Of a stretch of DNA of 64,000 nt, positions 51,205 through 61,079 are shown one piece after another (positions within the stretch are counted from its first letter, which is position 1; every line of letters begins with the position of its first letter). A model generated the notes under the pieces. That model did no database searches and was not told where the DNA came from. It saw nothing but the letters and a program-made list of their open reading frames with translations. This DNA is from Streptosporangium nondiastaticum (lineage in GTDB: Bacteria; Actinomycetota; Actinomycetes; Streptomycetales; Streptomycetaceae). A program made the translations under genes and the position numbers. The stretch covers positions 310,001 to 374,000 of the forward strand of contig NZ_PXWG01000001.1 of NCBI RefSeq assembly GCF_003011965.1. Reading direction: 5' to 3'.

Positions 51205-52781
51205 TTACAACCTTGCGGCGTCGGCCAGCAGTCGGGCCAGATGCCGGTGGCCTGCTCGGTTGGCGTCGTCCAGGGGTGTCCCTCCCCAGCGGTCCACCGG
51301 CTTCGGGTCGACGCCTGCGGACAGGAGGAATTCCACGGTCTCCCGGTGCCCCTCCGCCGCGGCCAGGTGCAGGGCGGTGCGTCCGTCGTAGTCGGTGGCC
51401 CCGAGGGGGACATTGCAGGCGGCGAGGCGGCGGATCTCGTTGAGATCGCCTTGGCTGGCGGCGAAACACAGCCCCACGATGCCTTCGATGGCACTCTGCT
51501 GACGCTTGAGGCGCGGGTCACGCTTCCCGGCACCGGCACCGGCACCGGCACCGGCGCCGGGACCAAGGCCGGTGAGCAAGTCGTAGGTGTGGATGTTGTA
51601 GCAGTCGACCAGGCGCCGGCAGACCTCGATCCCCCGCACCGAATTCCCCTGGGCGTCCAGACGGGGCGACCAGATGGCGATGCCCATCAGCTGTGGCACG
51701 ACCAGCATCAAGGCACCGGATACCCCGCTCTTCGCGGGCAGTCCGATGGTGAAGGCGAACTCGCCCGAGAAGTCGTACAGGCCGCACGAGGACATCAGTG
51801 ACAGGCAGTGGCGCACCGTCCGGGCGGAGAACACGGGATCCTCGGTCAACGGGCACACTCCCGCATTGGCCAGGGAAGCCGCCGCAACGGCCAGTTGCTG
51901 TGCGTCCACCTCGATCGAGCAGCACTGGAAGTAGAACTCCAGGGTGGCCAGGAGGTCCGTGCCGGGCGGGAAGGCGCCGCGTTCCCGCATCGAGTAGCCG
52001 AGGGCGAAGTTGCGGTCCGCGGTGCTGCGCTCGGACAGGTAGACGGAATTGTTGAAACCGACGCTGCGCCCGCCCGCGAGGCGTTTCCAGGTCTCAGCCA
52101 CGTAGTCGAAGCGATCCGCGGCATCCAGGCCGCGCCGGATGAGCGCGCAGCTCATGATGGCCCCGGCATTTATCATCGGATTGTGCGGTAGCCCCGCCTT
52201 GTTGAAGGTCAGCTCGTTGAAGCCCTGCCCGCTCGGCTCCCGTCCCACATGACGGTGGACGGTGTCAGGCCCGTGCTCCTCCAAGGTGAGGCAGTAGCTG
52301 ACGGTCTTGGACACCGACTGCAGGCAGAAGTTCACGTCCGCATCCCCGATCGAGAAACGCTGCCCGTCCACCGTGCAAACCGAAATCGCGAACTGGTCCG
52401 CGTCCACCCGCGCGAGCTGGGGAATGTACGCGGCGACCGCGCCCCTCCGGTCGGCACGGACCTCCTGGTGGATGCGCTGGAGATCGTCCACGAGCGCAGG
52501 GAAGTCAGGAACCGCGAGCTCCCCGCGGGCCGCCCGCTCGATGAGGCCGCGGTTGAACTGGGTGACTGCGGAGAACTCCTCCGCAGTCAGCAGCAATGGC
52601 TGAGCCGGCAACTGAGCGGAGCCCGAGCCCATGCGGTCCAGATTGGAGATGGTCTCGGCGATCCTGGGGTCGTCGGGCAGAATGCCCGCTTCACGCAGTA
52701 CCCGCAGCAGCAGATCGGGAGAGAGCCGATCGGACGAGTCGTGCTCGAAGCAGCCGAGAACACCTGGATGAGTTCCTCCAC
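51205..52781 (-). CDS. glsA: Glutaminase with C-terminal ankyrin repeats; N-terminus frameshifted
   Basis: The glutaminase (Ser-dependent beta-lactamase fold) converts glutamine to glutamate and ammonia. The core has FCLQSVSKTVSYCL with the Ser-x-x-Lys pair, NPMINAGAI, and SGEFAFTIGLPAKSGVSGA. After a GAGAGAGAG linker two ankyrin repeats follow (DGRTALHLAAAEGHRETVEF, GGTPLDDANRAGHRHLARLL), a layout like animal GLS. The first part looks like an EF-hand-like region (EHDSSDRLSPDLLLRVLREA). It has no start in its own frame; VEELIQVF in the other frame from GTG 52781 fits in front, so one base is probably missing near 52760. Without that, ATG 52632 would give a shorter enzyme. Confidence 0.75.
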
Positions 52782-53500
52782 CCCGGCAACGAAAGGTACT
52801 GGGCGCGGAGGGGCGGTCCGCAGGCCGCTTCCCAGGCCTCGCAGCGGGCAAAGAACTCCTCCGATCAGCTGCAGCGTGCGGGCCCTTGCACCTTTCCGGG
52901 AAACCGACCGGTGGGGCGTCGCAGGCCGAACCGGTGGGGCAGACGGGAAGCACTGTTCCGGCAATCCCCACCGCACCGACGATTCCCGGCCACCAGAGAC
53001 GAAAACCAGCCCCACCGGGGCAGGCGCGCTCGGCCCGGTAGTGCAGTTGCGAAGCCCGGGGCGCTCCACTCCCTACGCGCCGCACACCCCCGATGCGCTC
53101 CGCCGCGGACCGTCGATGCCTGTCCAGTGACGGGCGCTGCGGGGGGCGACGCGCTGACTTGCGCGCGCCCGGGATCAACTCGCCTTCTTCATCGCCTCGG
53201 CACGGTCCGGACGTTCTGCGAAGCCCACCACGGGCCCGGCAGCACCGGGAGCCGTCGGCGACCGAAGCTGAGCCGGCCTATGGCATCGGCAGGCAGGCGC
53301 GGCACCGCATCCTCTACCGCCTCGGCGATCCCGGGCGCTGGGTGCGCAACCGCCAATACGCCGCTGCCGGCATACCGGCGTTACGCGTTCACTGATGACC
53401 GGATCGCATCTGTGAACTCGATTGCCCATTAAGTAAATTGACGCCGTCCGCTTGAGTGATTGAATACGCAAGAAGCTTGGCGGGCTGCCGCCCGGTGACC
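52782..53500. other. About 700 bp with no recognised gene
   Basis: Long open frames here are Arg/Pro/Ser-rich shadows. A short plus-strand segment (RHRILYRLGDPGRWVRNRQY, about 53300-53360) looks protein-like but has no start or family match. Confidence 0.35.
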
Positions 53501-53515
53501 GTTTCACCGGGCCGC

Positions 53516-53719
53516 ATGCTCAGCAACACCGACTGCCAGAACCTCTCGGAGCCCGCGCTCTCCGCCGTCAACTTCACGGCTTCAAATATCGAGGTCTACT
53601 ACAACCACGACTGCCGGACCGGCCTCCCTGACAAGCCCGGCGACTGGGCCTACGGGCTCGGCAGCCTGCATTGGGCCAACTTCACCCACCCGGCTCTCAG
53701 CTACAAGGTCGTCCGCTAG
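53516..53719 (+). CDS. C-terminal part of a small secreted protein
   Basis: From ATG 53516 the frame encodes LSNTDCQNLSEPALSAVNFT and EVYYNHDCRTGLPDKPGD, ending LHWANFTHPALSYKVVR. Two Cys and the strand-rich pattern suggest a disulfide-bonded secreted protein. The expected signal peptide is absent here, and the sequence just upstream in the same frame looks like coding without one. It is probably a 5'-truncated gene. Family unknown. Confidence 0.35.
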   Translation: MLSNTDCQNLSEPALSAVNFTASNIEVYYNHDCRTGLPDKPGDWAYGLGSLHWANFTHPALSYKVVR

Positions 53720-54643
53720 GAAGCGTCCTGCGCATTCCCCGGCCCGGAGGCCGGACCACCGGCACTGACCTGGCGGCCTGCCGGTGAGGTGCTCCATAGC
53801 GGACCTCATAGGCGGTCACGGCCGGCAGGATCGCAGGATCGCCACCAGGCGGCTGACCGGCACGCGGCTTTGCCGGTCAGCGCCGGAAACTCCTCCGGAA
53901 CGAAAGCGGCCGGCGCGGTCCAGATGGCGGCCTGGCAGGCCGCCTCATAGCGGGTGAAGGCGACATAGCTGCGCAACGCCGGGCTGGTGGCCACATCGAC
54001 ACCACAGAGGCCGGCACACCACGTCGTGCAACAGGCCGTCCGGCCCGCTACGTCCAGCTTGTGAATCCGTCCCTGCCATGAACCCACCCTTCTGGGCCGA
54101 TCATGCGCCCGTCCTCCCACGCTCGCAGGGATGGACCCCGGCCCGACAGTCCGTTGAACGTTTCCGGCGGGGGAGGGGCCGTGCCGGCCGCGCCGATGCG
54201 TCGCGACCTTCACCTGAATGGGTGGTTCCGGCATGAGGAGTAGCAGGAGCACACTCCGACTACAGCGTGGACCGGCTGACAGTCACGCTGGATCGATGAC
54301 CCCAAACCGATGGCCCCAGGGGGGTGGGCCCGTGAGGGCGGCCCGGCCGGTCTCGGTGTCCCACCCCTGAGGCCGAGGCGTCGCAAGCCCGGCCGCCACC
54401 TCGAGCCCCCACATCCTGAGCGCCCGGCAGGCCGCCCATCTCTCACCTGCCGCAGGCCACTGCGAAGGCTCCCCACCTCGGCTGGGGAACCAACCGGCCC
54501 GTGCCGCTGTCCGCGCGCGAGGCGTGTGCGGGACCGGAGTGCAGGTCAAGTTCCATACCGGACACGGATGATGTTCACCCGTCGGAGGGAAGACCCCCGC
54601 ACGGCTCGTCGGCCTGCGGTCCGCGGGTGACACGCTCTCGTGC
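53720..54643. other. About 920 bp with only doubtful ORFs
   Basis: A minus-strand frame (54252-53806) has a protein-like stretch (VGSWQGRIHKLDVAGRTACC, SYVAFTRYEAACQAAIWTAP) but its first half is Arg/Gly/Pro noise and there is no good start. It may be a small remnant. I see no other gene. Confidence 0.3.
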
Positions 54644-55150
54644 ATGACCGACATCATCAAGAACGCTCAGCTCGTGCCCGCCCAGGAGTTCCGGCGCATG
54701 GACGCGGACGGCGACGGGACCGTCGACCGGAACGACTTCCTGCGGGCGCCGCACCGGCTCATGGCCGAGCTCGGCATCCCGGAGGAGTCGGACAAGGGGA
54801 AGGCCCTCCTGGCCGCCAACGAGAACCAGTGGCAGTTCCTGCTCACCCTCGGGGACGCGGACGGCGACGGGTCCCTGTCGGAGGAGGAGTACGTGGCCGC
54901 CCGCACTTCCCCCGCCTTCCGCTCCAAGGACCGGCCCGGCAAGGGCGAGGTGTGCCGGACCCTGTTCGCCCTGCTCGACCGAGACGACGACGGCTCGCTC
55001 GACCGGGACGAGTTCCTGCGGGCCGCCGACTTCCTGCACATGTCGGCCGAGGAGGCAGGGGCGTACTTCACCGAACTCGACGCTGACGGCAGCGGGCGGC
55101 TCGACTCCAAGGAGTTCCTGAAGGCGGTGAAGCGCTTCTACACCAGCTGA
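54644..55150 (+). CDS. EF-hand calcium-binding protein (calerythrin-like)
   Basis: The 168-residue product has four EF-hand loops: DADGDGTVDRND (about residue 20), DADGDGSLSEEE (about 75), DRDDDGSLDRDE (about 116) and DADGSGRLDSKE (about 146). All have the Asp/Gly/Glu ligands, so up to four calcium ions can bind. This matches calerythrin-type calmodulin-like proteins of actinomycetes, possibly calcium buffers or sensors. ATG 54644 follows a weak GTGACACGCTC region. A strong hairpin follows the stop. Confidence 0.92.
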   Translation: MTDIIKNAQLVPAQEFRRMDADGDGTVDRNDFLRAPHRLMAELGIPEESDKGKALLAANENQWQFLLTLGDADGDGSLSEEEYVAARTSPAFRSKDRPGKGEVCRTLFALLDRDDDGSLDRDEFLRAADFLHMSAEEAGAYFTELDADGSGRLDSKEFLKAVKRFYTS

Positions 55151-55151
55151 G

Positions 55152-55174
55152 ACCCGGCCCGGCCGGGGCCGGGT
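55152..55174 (+). terminator. Terminator of the EF-hand gene
   Basis: ACCCGGCCC (55152-55160) and GGGCCGGGT (55166-55174) form a perfect nine-base stem with a five-base loop, directly after the stop. Confidence 0.7.
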
Positions 55175-55404
55175 GGCTGACGGCCGATCGCCACCACCCA
55201 GGCGTGTGCCGTCTGCCGAGCTCCGGGTCGGAGTTTTCGTCGTCGGCGGCGAGGGTTTCCCACGGCAGGGGCTCTTCCAGCCACCCGGCGTTGCTGTCCC
55301 GAGCGTACCGGCGGCGGATCCGCCTTGCTCGGGCGAGGGCCCGGATACGCGGTCGTCCACTCGAACGGACCCGGAGAACCGGAGAGTAGATGGCATCCGA
55401 AGCC

Positions 55405-56016
55405 TTACGAGGCGCGCTCCCGGAAGATCCGGTCCAGTTGCCGCTCCAGGACCGCGACCGCTGACTCCGGGCTGCGTTGTCCGACGAGGATGCTCGTGCC
55501 CAGCCCCGCCGTGAGGGCGAGCAGAGTGGTCGCTTCCAGGCGGGGGTCCGTTCCGGGGTGGGTGAGGTTCGCGTCCCGGGCTTTGTTCAGGAGGTCGGTG
55601 AGCTGCTCCTCGGCTGCTTCGGGGCTGCGGATGAAGGGCTGGGAGGCGAGGGCTTCGTCGGTCACGGCCAGGATGGCGTAGGAGGTGTAGACGAGGTGGA
55701 AGGTGCGGCCGGCTTCGTCGGTGGGAAGTGACGTCGTCAGGATCGCCTCGATCACCGCACGCGGGCCCGGGTTGTCGCCGGCGGCGCGGAGCCGGGCGGC
55801 GACCCGTTCGCCGAATCGCTCCGTGAGGTGCTCCAGCCCGTAGAGGAGCAGCTTCTCCTTCGTGTCGAAGTAGTACTGCACCAGCCGCAGTGACACGCCT
55901 GCCTCCGCCGCCACGTCGCGCATTCGCGCGGCGTGCAGCCCACGGCGTCCGGCGACGCGGAGAAGCGCCTCGGCGATCTCGGCGCGCCGTTCTGCGTGGT
56001 CCACGCGTTTGGGCAT
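55405..56016 (-). CDS. TetR-family regulator
   Basis: The 203-residue product has a TetR HTH (RRAEIAEALLRVAGRRGLHA, MRDVAAEAGVSLRLVQYYFD, TKEKLLLYGLEHL) and a TetR_C ligand domain (FHLVYTSYAILAVTDEALAS, EAEEQLTDLL-like helix). It is divergent from the hydrolase at 56173. Two identical-type palindromes at 56103-56140 lie between them, so it most likely represses that hydrolase and itself. Confidence 0.88.
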   Translation of the reverse strand: MPKRVDHAERRAEIAEALLRVAGRRGLHAARMRDVAAEAGVSLRLVQYYFDTKEKLLLYGLEHLTERFGERVAARLRAAGDNPGPRAVIEAILTTSLPTDEAGRTFHLVYTSYAILAVTDEALASQPFIRSPEAAEEQLTDLLNKARDANLTHPGTDPRLEATTLLALTAGLGTSILVGQRSPESAVAVLERQLDRIFRERAS

Positions 56017-56102
56017 CGGTTGCGGCTCCGCTCTTCGTTGACAAAGGACTTCGTTGACAGGGGCTTCTTCAGCAGGGGTCCTGTGTGACCACGGCCTCTT
56101 TA

Positions 56103-56140
56103 TGGTACCGCCGTACCATCATGATGGTACGGTCGTACCA
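56103..56140. promoter_or_regulatory. Double TetR operator
   Basis: TGGTACCGCCGTACCA (56103-56118) and TGGTACGGTCGTACCA (56125-56140) are two palindromes of the form TGGTACnGnCGTACCA. Their centres are 22 bp apart, two helical turns, so two dimers would sit on the same face. They lie 33 bp before the hydrolase start, between the divergent genes. Confidence 0.75.
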
Positions 56141-56172
56141 CGAAAAGATGATCGCTTCCGAGGAGGCCACCC

Positions 56173-57096
56173 GTGCCCCAGACCACGACCCCCGAGAAGA
56201 CCCGGGCCCGCCCCGACGTCGGCCGCTACGTCAATGAAGCCCTGCGGGACCGCTACTTCGCGGCATGCGACGCCGTCTACGCCTTGGGAGCCACAGCCGT
56301 CGCGGAGACGGACGTAGAAACCTCCTTCGGGGCGACGCACGTCTACCGCTACGGCCCCGACGACCCGGCCGCCGCCTCCCGCACCCCGGTCGTCCTCGTG
56401 CACGGCGCCGGCAGCTGCTCCGCGATGTGGTACCCGAACACCCCCGCGCTCAGCGCCGAACGGCCCGTCTACGCGATCGACACCCCGGGCGACCCCGGCC
56501 GCAGCGTGCAGCGCGAACCCCTGCACCGTCCCGAGGACGCCGCGCGGTGGCTGGAGGAGACGCTCGCCGGGCTCGGGCTCGACCGCGTCCACCTCGTCGG
56601 CTCCTCCTACGGCGGATGGCTCGCCCTGAACCAGGCCCACCGCGGGTCCGGCCGGCTCGCCTCCGTCACCCTGCTCGACCCCGGCGGCCTGGAGAAGGTG
56701 GGGTTGCGCTTCTTCGTCTGGATCTTCGTCAGCCTCTTCGCGACCTTCGCCCCCAAGGGCCTGCGCCCGCGGCTGGCGCGCTGGCTGGAGCAGCCGGTCC
56801 TCATCGAGCCGGAGCTGCGCGCGATGGTCAGGGCGGGGGTCCGCGCTTATCGCATCCGACGCCCGGCTCCGCTGCCCCTGTCCGAGGAGGAGTTGGTCAC
56901 CATCCGCACCCCGCTCTACCTGGTGCTCGGCAGGCGCAGCCTCCTCGTGCACCCGAAGCGGCAGGTGGAGCGCGTTCCGCGCCTGATACCGGGGGCCCGC
57001 GCCGAAATCGTCTCGGACACGGGCCACGGGCCCCAGATCGACCACGCGGAGGAGATCAACCGCCGGATGCTCCGCTTCATGGACTCCGCCGACTGA
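56173..57096 (+). CDS. Alpha/beta hydrolase
   Basis: The 307-residue product has an oxyanion strand VVLVHGAGSCSAMW, nucleophile elbow LVGSSYGGWLAL near residue 143, acid in YLVLGRRSLLV (Arg where Asp is often seen, so the acid residue is uncertain) and His in VSDTGHGPQIDHA. It is soluble. The helical cap contains a hydrophobic segment (FFVWIFVSLFATFAPKG). Controlled by the divergent TetR regulator through the double operator. Substrate unknown. Confidence 0.85.
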   Translation: MPQTTTPEKTRARPDVGRYVNEALRDRYFAACDAVYALGATAVAETDVETSFGATHVYRYGPDDPAAASRTPVVLVHGAGSCSAMWYPNTPALSAERPVYAIDTPGDPGRSVQREPLHRPEDAARWLEETLAGLGLDRVHLVGSSYGGWLALNQAHRGSGRLASVTLLDPGGLEKVGLRFFVWIFVSLFATFAPKGLRPRLARWLEQPVLIEPELRAMVRAGVRAYRIRRPAPLPLSEEELVTIRTPLYLVLGRRSLLVHPKRQVERVPRLIPGARAEIVSDTGHGPQIDHAEEINRRMLRFMDSAD

Positions 57097-57289
57097 CACA
57101 CGTACACAAGTACGCACGCCGACACGCACACACACGCAATCTGACGGCGGCCGGCCACGTCCCATCGAGCCGGAATCCCGGGCCGGAGGGCCAGGACCGC
57201 GGCCGGCCGCCGAAGCCGCCCCGGCCGGCAGTGCACGACAAGCACGTTGGACATCAACCGCTGCCCTGAGCCGACCGGTTCGTTCAGCG

Positions 57290-57620
57290 CATCGAAGAGC
57301 GGCGGCCTGATCGCCGTCGGGTGGTGGACGCGGCCGCTGATCGACGGCTCGCACCGGCAGGCGCTTCGGGGCGGCCCCAAAACGGGGCCGAGCCCCGGTC
57401 GACCGTGCCAGACCCGGGCTCGAAACACCATGTGATCACCGACGCGCACGGCACCCCGCTGGCCATCATGCTCACCGGCGGTAATCGGCACGACGTCACT
57501 CAGCTGCTGCCCCTGCTCGACGCGGTTCCGCATATCAAGGGCCGCACCGGCAGGCCCCGCCACCGTCCGCGACAGCTGTTCGCCGACCGCGGCTACGACT
57601 GCCGTTGGCAGAAGGTTCTT
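57290..57620 (+). pseudogene. IS5-family (IS903/IS1182-like DDE) transposase fragment
   Basis: Two frames together read PLIDGSHRQALRGGPKTGPS, then PGSKHHVITDAHGTPLAIML and TGGNRHDVTQLLPLLDAVPH, ending LFADRGYDCRWQKVL. This is the central DDE region of a common Streptomyces IS5-type transposase, different from the one at 12410. The frame changes near 57420 and both ends are missing. Confidence 0.75.
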
Positions 57621-57978
57621 GACCACAGTGCGGCAGTGCCGCAGGTTGGATGAGAGTCCCGCAGGTGTGTGGAGAGTTCCAGCACCGGGCGGCCGAGCGT
57701 GAGGCACGGCGGATTGTGTGTGCCCGATGTGGCCAGGGACGTGGGGTCGGCGGTCGTGGTGGTCCACGTGCGTGCGGGTCCCGGCTGCTGGGCCGGTCCG
57801 GTGATGGCGCGGCACCGATGACAGGTGCCGGGGCACGGCCGCCTGCCATCGGAGACGGGGCCCGAGGTCGGGCCCGCCGAGCCGGTGCTGTTCCGAGCAC
57901 TGCCGCCCGGCCGGTGTGTCATCGGCCTGGTCCGCGCAGTGGGCGTAGCGAAGTGCAGGCCCCACGTAACCTCTTCCT

Positions 57979-58935
57979 ATGCCAGCTTCCCACCTGCATC
58001 GTGTCGCCGTCCTTGTGCTTGAGGGGGCCAAGCCGCTCGATGTCGGCATCCCTGCGCAGGTTTTCACGACGCGCGCGAGCATGCCGTACGAGGTGCGGGT
58101 GTGCGGGGCGGCCCCCGGTCTCGTGGCCGGCGGTGATGGCCTGTCGTATGACGTCGCCCACGGTCTCGACGCGCTTGCATGGGCCGACATCATCTTCGTC
58201 CCCGGCTACCGGTTCCCGGACCGCGACGACCCGCCGCAGGCCGTAGTCGAGGCATTGATCGCCGCCCACGACCGGGGCGCGCGGCTCGCCGCCATCTCGA
58301 CGGGCGCCTTCGCGCTCGCCGCCACGGGCCTGCTCGACGGCAGGCGCGCCACGACGCACTGGCACTACACGCGGGCACTCGTGGCCAGGCATCCGCGCAT
58401 CCAGGTCGACGAGAACGTGCTGTTCGTCGACGAGGGCAGCGTACTCACCTCGGCCGGCGCCGCCTCCGGCATCGACCTGTGCCTGCACATCCTGCGCGGC
58501 GACCTCGGAGTGGCCGCGTCCAACCACGCGGCCCGCCGCCTGGTCGCGGCCCCCTACCGCAGCGGCGGTCAGGCCCAGTACGTGCCGCGCAGCGTCCCCG
58601 AGCCGCTCGGCGAGCACTTCGCCACCACCCGCGAGTGGGCGCTGCACCGGCTTGCCGAGCCTCTCACCCTCGACATACTGGCGCGGCAGGCCGGGGTCTC
58701 GCCGCGCACGTTCTCCCGGCGCTTCGTCGAAGAGACCGGCTGCACGCCGATGCAGTGGGTGATGCGCGCCCGCATCGACCTGGCCCGCGAACTGCTCGAG
58801 CGCTCGCAGCGCAGCGTCGAACAGATCGCCGCCGACACCGGGCTCGGCACCGGCGCGAACCTGCGCCTGCACTTCCAGCGCATCCTCGGCACCACACCGA
58901 GCGAGTACCGGCGCACCTTCACCCGGGGCGAATAG
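57979..58935 (+). CDS. GlxA-family AraC-type regulator
   Basis: The 318-residue product has an N-terminal DJ-1/PfpI-like domain (RVAVLVLEGAKPLDVGIPAQ, IIFVPGYRFPDRDDPPQAV) in which the usual Cys position reads AISTGAFALAATGLLDGRRA, so it is not a protease or glutaminase. The C-terminal double HTH is AraC-type (LTLDILARQAGVSPRTFSRR, MQWVMRARIDLARELLERSQ, IAADTGLGTGANLRLHFQRI). It lies 113 bp upstream of gap on the same strand, so it may control or be co-transcribed with it. Confidence 0.88.
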   Translation: MPASHLHRVAVLVLEGAKPLDVGIPAQVFTTRASMPYEVRVCGAAPGLVAGGDGLSYDVAHGLDALAWADIIFVPGYRFPDRDDPPQAVVEALIAAHDRGARLAAISTGAFALAATGLLDGRRATTHWHYTRALVARHPRIQVDENVLFVDEGSVLTSAGAASGIDLCLHILRGDLGVAASNHAARRLVAAPYRSGGQAQYVPRSVPEPLGEHFATTREWALHRLAEPLTLDILARQAGVSPRTFSRRFVEETGCTPMQWVMRARIDLARELLERSQRSVEQIAADTGLGTGANLRLHFQRILGTTPSEYRRTFTRGE

Positions 58936-59048
58936 CCCCGCCGCCCGGACACCGCATGGCGGGATCCTTTTGAACCCTGGCGATCCCGCCACTGTCAGCG
59001 GCGCGAGCCGCGAACGAGCATGGTGGCGAAGAGGAAGGAACATCACCC

Positions 59049-60047
59049 ATGACTCGCATCGCCATCAACGGATTCGGCCGCATCGGACGCAACGTGCTGC
59101 GCGCACTGCTGGAGCGCGACAGCGGCCTCGAGATCGTCGCCGTCAACGACCTCACCGAGCCCGCCACTCTCGCCCGGCTTCTCGCCTACGACAGCACCGC
59201 CGGCCGGCTCGGGCGCCCGGTGACCGTCGACGGGGACGCCCTCGTCGTCGACGGTCACCGGATCACGGTGCTGGCCGAGCGCGAACCGGCGCAGCTGCCG
59301 TGGGCCGAACTCGGCGTCGACATCGTCCTGGAAGCCACCGGCCGCTTCACCTCGGCCGAAGCCGCCCGTGCCCACCTCGATGCGGGCGCGCGCAAGGTAC
59401 TGGTCAGCGCGCCGTCGGACGGCGCTGACGTCACGCTCGCGTTCGGGGTCAACACCGACGCCTACGACCCGGCCGTGCACACGATCGTCTCGAACGCCTC
59501 CTGCACCACCAACGCGCTCGCGCCGCTGGCCAAGGTGCTCGACGAACTCGCCGGCATCGAGCACGGCTTCATGACGACAGTGCACGCCTACACACAGGAG
59601 CAGAACCTGCAGGACGGCCCGCACCGCGACCCGCGCCGCGCCCGGGCCGCCGGCGTGAACATCGTGCCGACCACGACCGGCGCCGCCAAGGCGATCGGCC
59701 TGGTGCTGCCGAACCTCGACGGCAAGCTGTCGGGCGACTCGATCCGCGTCCCCGTGCCGGTCGGCTCGATCGTCGAACTCAACACCACCGTCGCCCGCGA
59801 CGTGACGCGCGACGACGTGCTGGCGGCCTACCGCGCGGCAGCCGAGGGGCCGCTCGCAGGCATCCTGGAGTACTCGGACGACCCGCTCGTATCGTCCGAC
59901 ATCACGGGCAATCCCGCCTCGTCGATCTTCGACTCGGCCCTCACCCGCGTCGACGGCCGCCACATCAAGGTGGTCGCCTGGTACGACAACGAGTGGGGCT
60001 TCTCGAACCGCGTGATCGACACGCTCGAACTCCTCGCCGCCCGCTGA
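59049..60047 (+). CDS. gap: Type I glyceraldehyde-3-phosphate dehydrogenase
   Basis: The 332-residue product is complete: NAD site GFGRIGRNVLRALLER, catalytic SNASCTTNALAPLAKVL with Cys near residue 152, HGFMTTVHAYTQEQN with the His, GAAKAIGLVLPNLDGKL and the closing WYDNEWGFSNRVIDTL. The WYDNE motif predicts NAD specificity in glycolysis. It stands without pgk or tpi, unlike the main gap operon, and just after a GlxA regulator, so it is probably a secondary isozyme, for example for redox or stress conditions. Confidence 0.93.
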   Translation: MTRIAINGFGRIGRNVLRALLERDSGLEIVAVNDLTEPATLARLLAYDSTAGRLGRPVTVDGDALVVDGHRITVLAEREPAQLPWAELGVDIVLEATGRFTSAEAARAHLDAGARKVLVSAPSDGADVTLAFGVNTDAYDPAVHTIVSNASCTTNALAPLAKVLDELAGIEHGFMTTVHAYTQEQNLQDGPHRDPRRARAAGVNIVPTTTGAAKAIGLVLPNLDGKLSGDSIRVPVPVGSIVELNTTVARDVTRDDVLAAYRAAAEGPLAGILEYSDDPLVSSDITGNPASSIFDSALTRVDGRHIKVVAWYDNEWGFSNRVIDTLELLAAR

Positions 60048-60426
60048 CCGCACGCCGAGGGCTGCCCCGCCTCCGGCGACCGCACCGACCAGAACTTCCT
60101 TTGGGCGCTCTGGCTGAATCGCCGCCGCGTTCCACCGACTCGAAACCTTGCCCCGCCCGGCCGGCCTTCACGACTCCACGACGAGTGAGACGTGCAACTG
60201 CCTGGCGGCACAGCGGACTCCCCGGCCGGGGCCCGCGGGGTACCCGCCGCCGCGGCACCTCGTCCACGCCCTCCGGCAGGGGCCCAGGGGTGTCATCGGG
60301 GGTCACATGTGCGGTGACGGCCCGGGGGAGGAGGGGTGCTCTGTGAGTTGCTCTACGGGGTGCCCAGGGACTGCGCCGGCGGCGTCTGTGCAGCGTTCTG
60401 ACCCGGGCGTCCAAGAGGTGGCCGGG

Positions 60427-60458
60427 CCGGGTGCGGAGCCGTCCGGCTCCGCACCCGG
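60427..60458. terminator. Strong 14-bp hairpin
   Basis: The arms 60427-60440 and 60445-60458 are perfectly complementary (CGGGTGCGGAGCC with GGCTCCGCACCCG as the core) around a four-base loop GTCC. It lies downstream of the decayed HIT gene on the minus strand and 380 bp after gap. Confidence 0.55.
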
Positions 60459-60544
60459 GGCACTACCAAGAATCGCTGATGCTCCTGCCCCCGGTGCTGC
60501 GACGACTGGCGTCCCGAAGCCTGATAACCCGTCTTCGGTGCCCG

Positions 60545-60860
60545 ACGAAGGCTGGGCCGATTCGAGTGGCTGTCCGTACGGCACGTGAATGTGCAGGTGG
60601 GTTCGGCTCCTGATAGGCCCGGATTGGTCGTCAACCGCGCGGCCCCGTGTTCCTTCTGCCCCCTGCCCGCCACGTCCCGAGCAACCGTGAGCACCTACAG
60701 AAGCAGCGCCTCGCCCCCCTCGCCGAGGTCCACGAGCGACGGCGTGTGCCCGCTTCGGCACGACCACGATGTGCACCGGGTACGAAGGCCGAGTGTGCTC
60801 GAAGACCGGCTCCACATCGGTCTCCGCCACCACCATCACGGCAGCGGCACGGCCGGCCTC
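60545..60860 (-). pseudogene. HIT-domain (HINT-like) protein remnant
   Basis: Minus-strand frames encode VVAETDVEPVFEHTRPSYPV and HIVVVPKR, then in another frame TVARDVAGRGQKEHGAARLT, and back in a third THLHIHVPYGQPLE with the HxHxH-type motif. The order matches HIT hydrolases, but three frames are needed, so the gene is broken. The rest of 60048-61079 shows no other gene. Confidence 0.65.
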
Positions 60861-61079
60861 GTCCGGGGCCTGCTCATCCTCCGGGCTGCTGTATCCGCAG
60901 TTCGCTTACGTCCACGTCGGCCTGATCGTCGAGCACACCTGGTTCGATCCCGCTGCCTGCGGAGGCTCACCGCGCCTGGGGCGAAGCCGGCCGCTGCCTG
61001 CGCCTCTGCTTCCGCAAACGCCCCCTCACCGCGCCCGCCGAGCGGCGGGCTTCTGCCGGTGTGAATATAGGGTGCCTTC

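Noticed and set aside
57100..57140. CA-rich run after the hydrolase gene
   Set aside because: The CACACA pattern is irregular and short with no clear unit.
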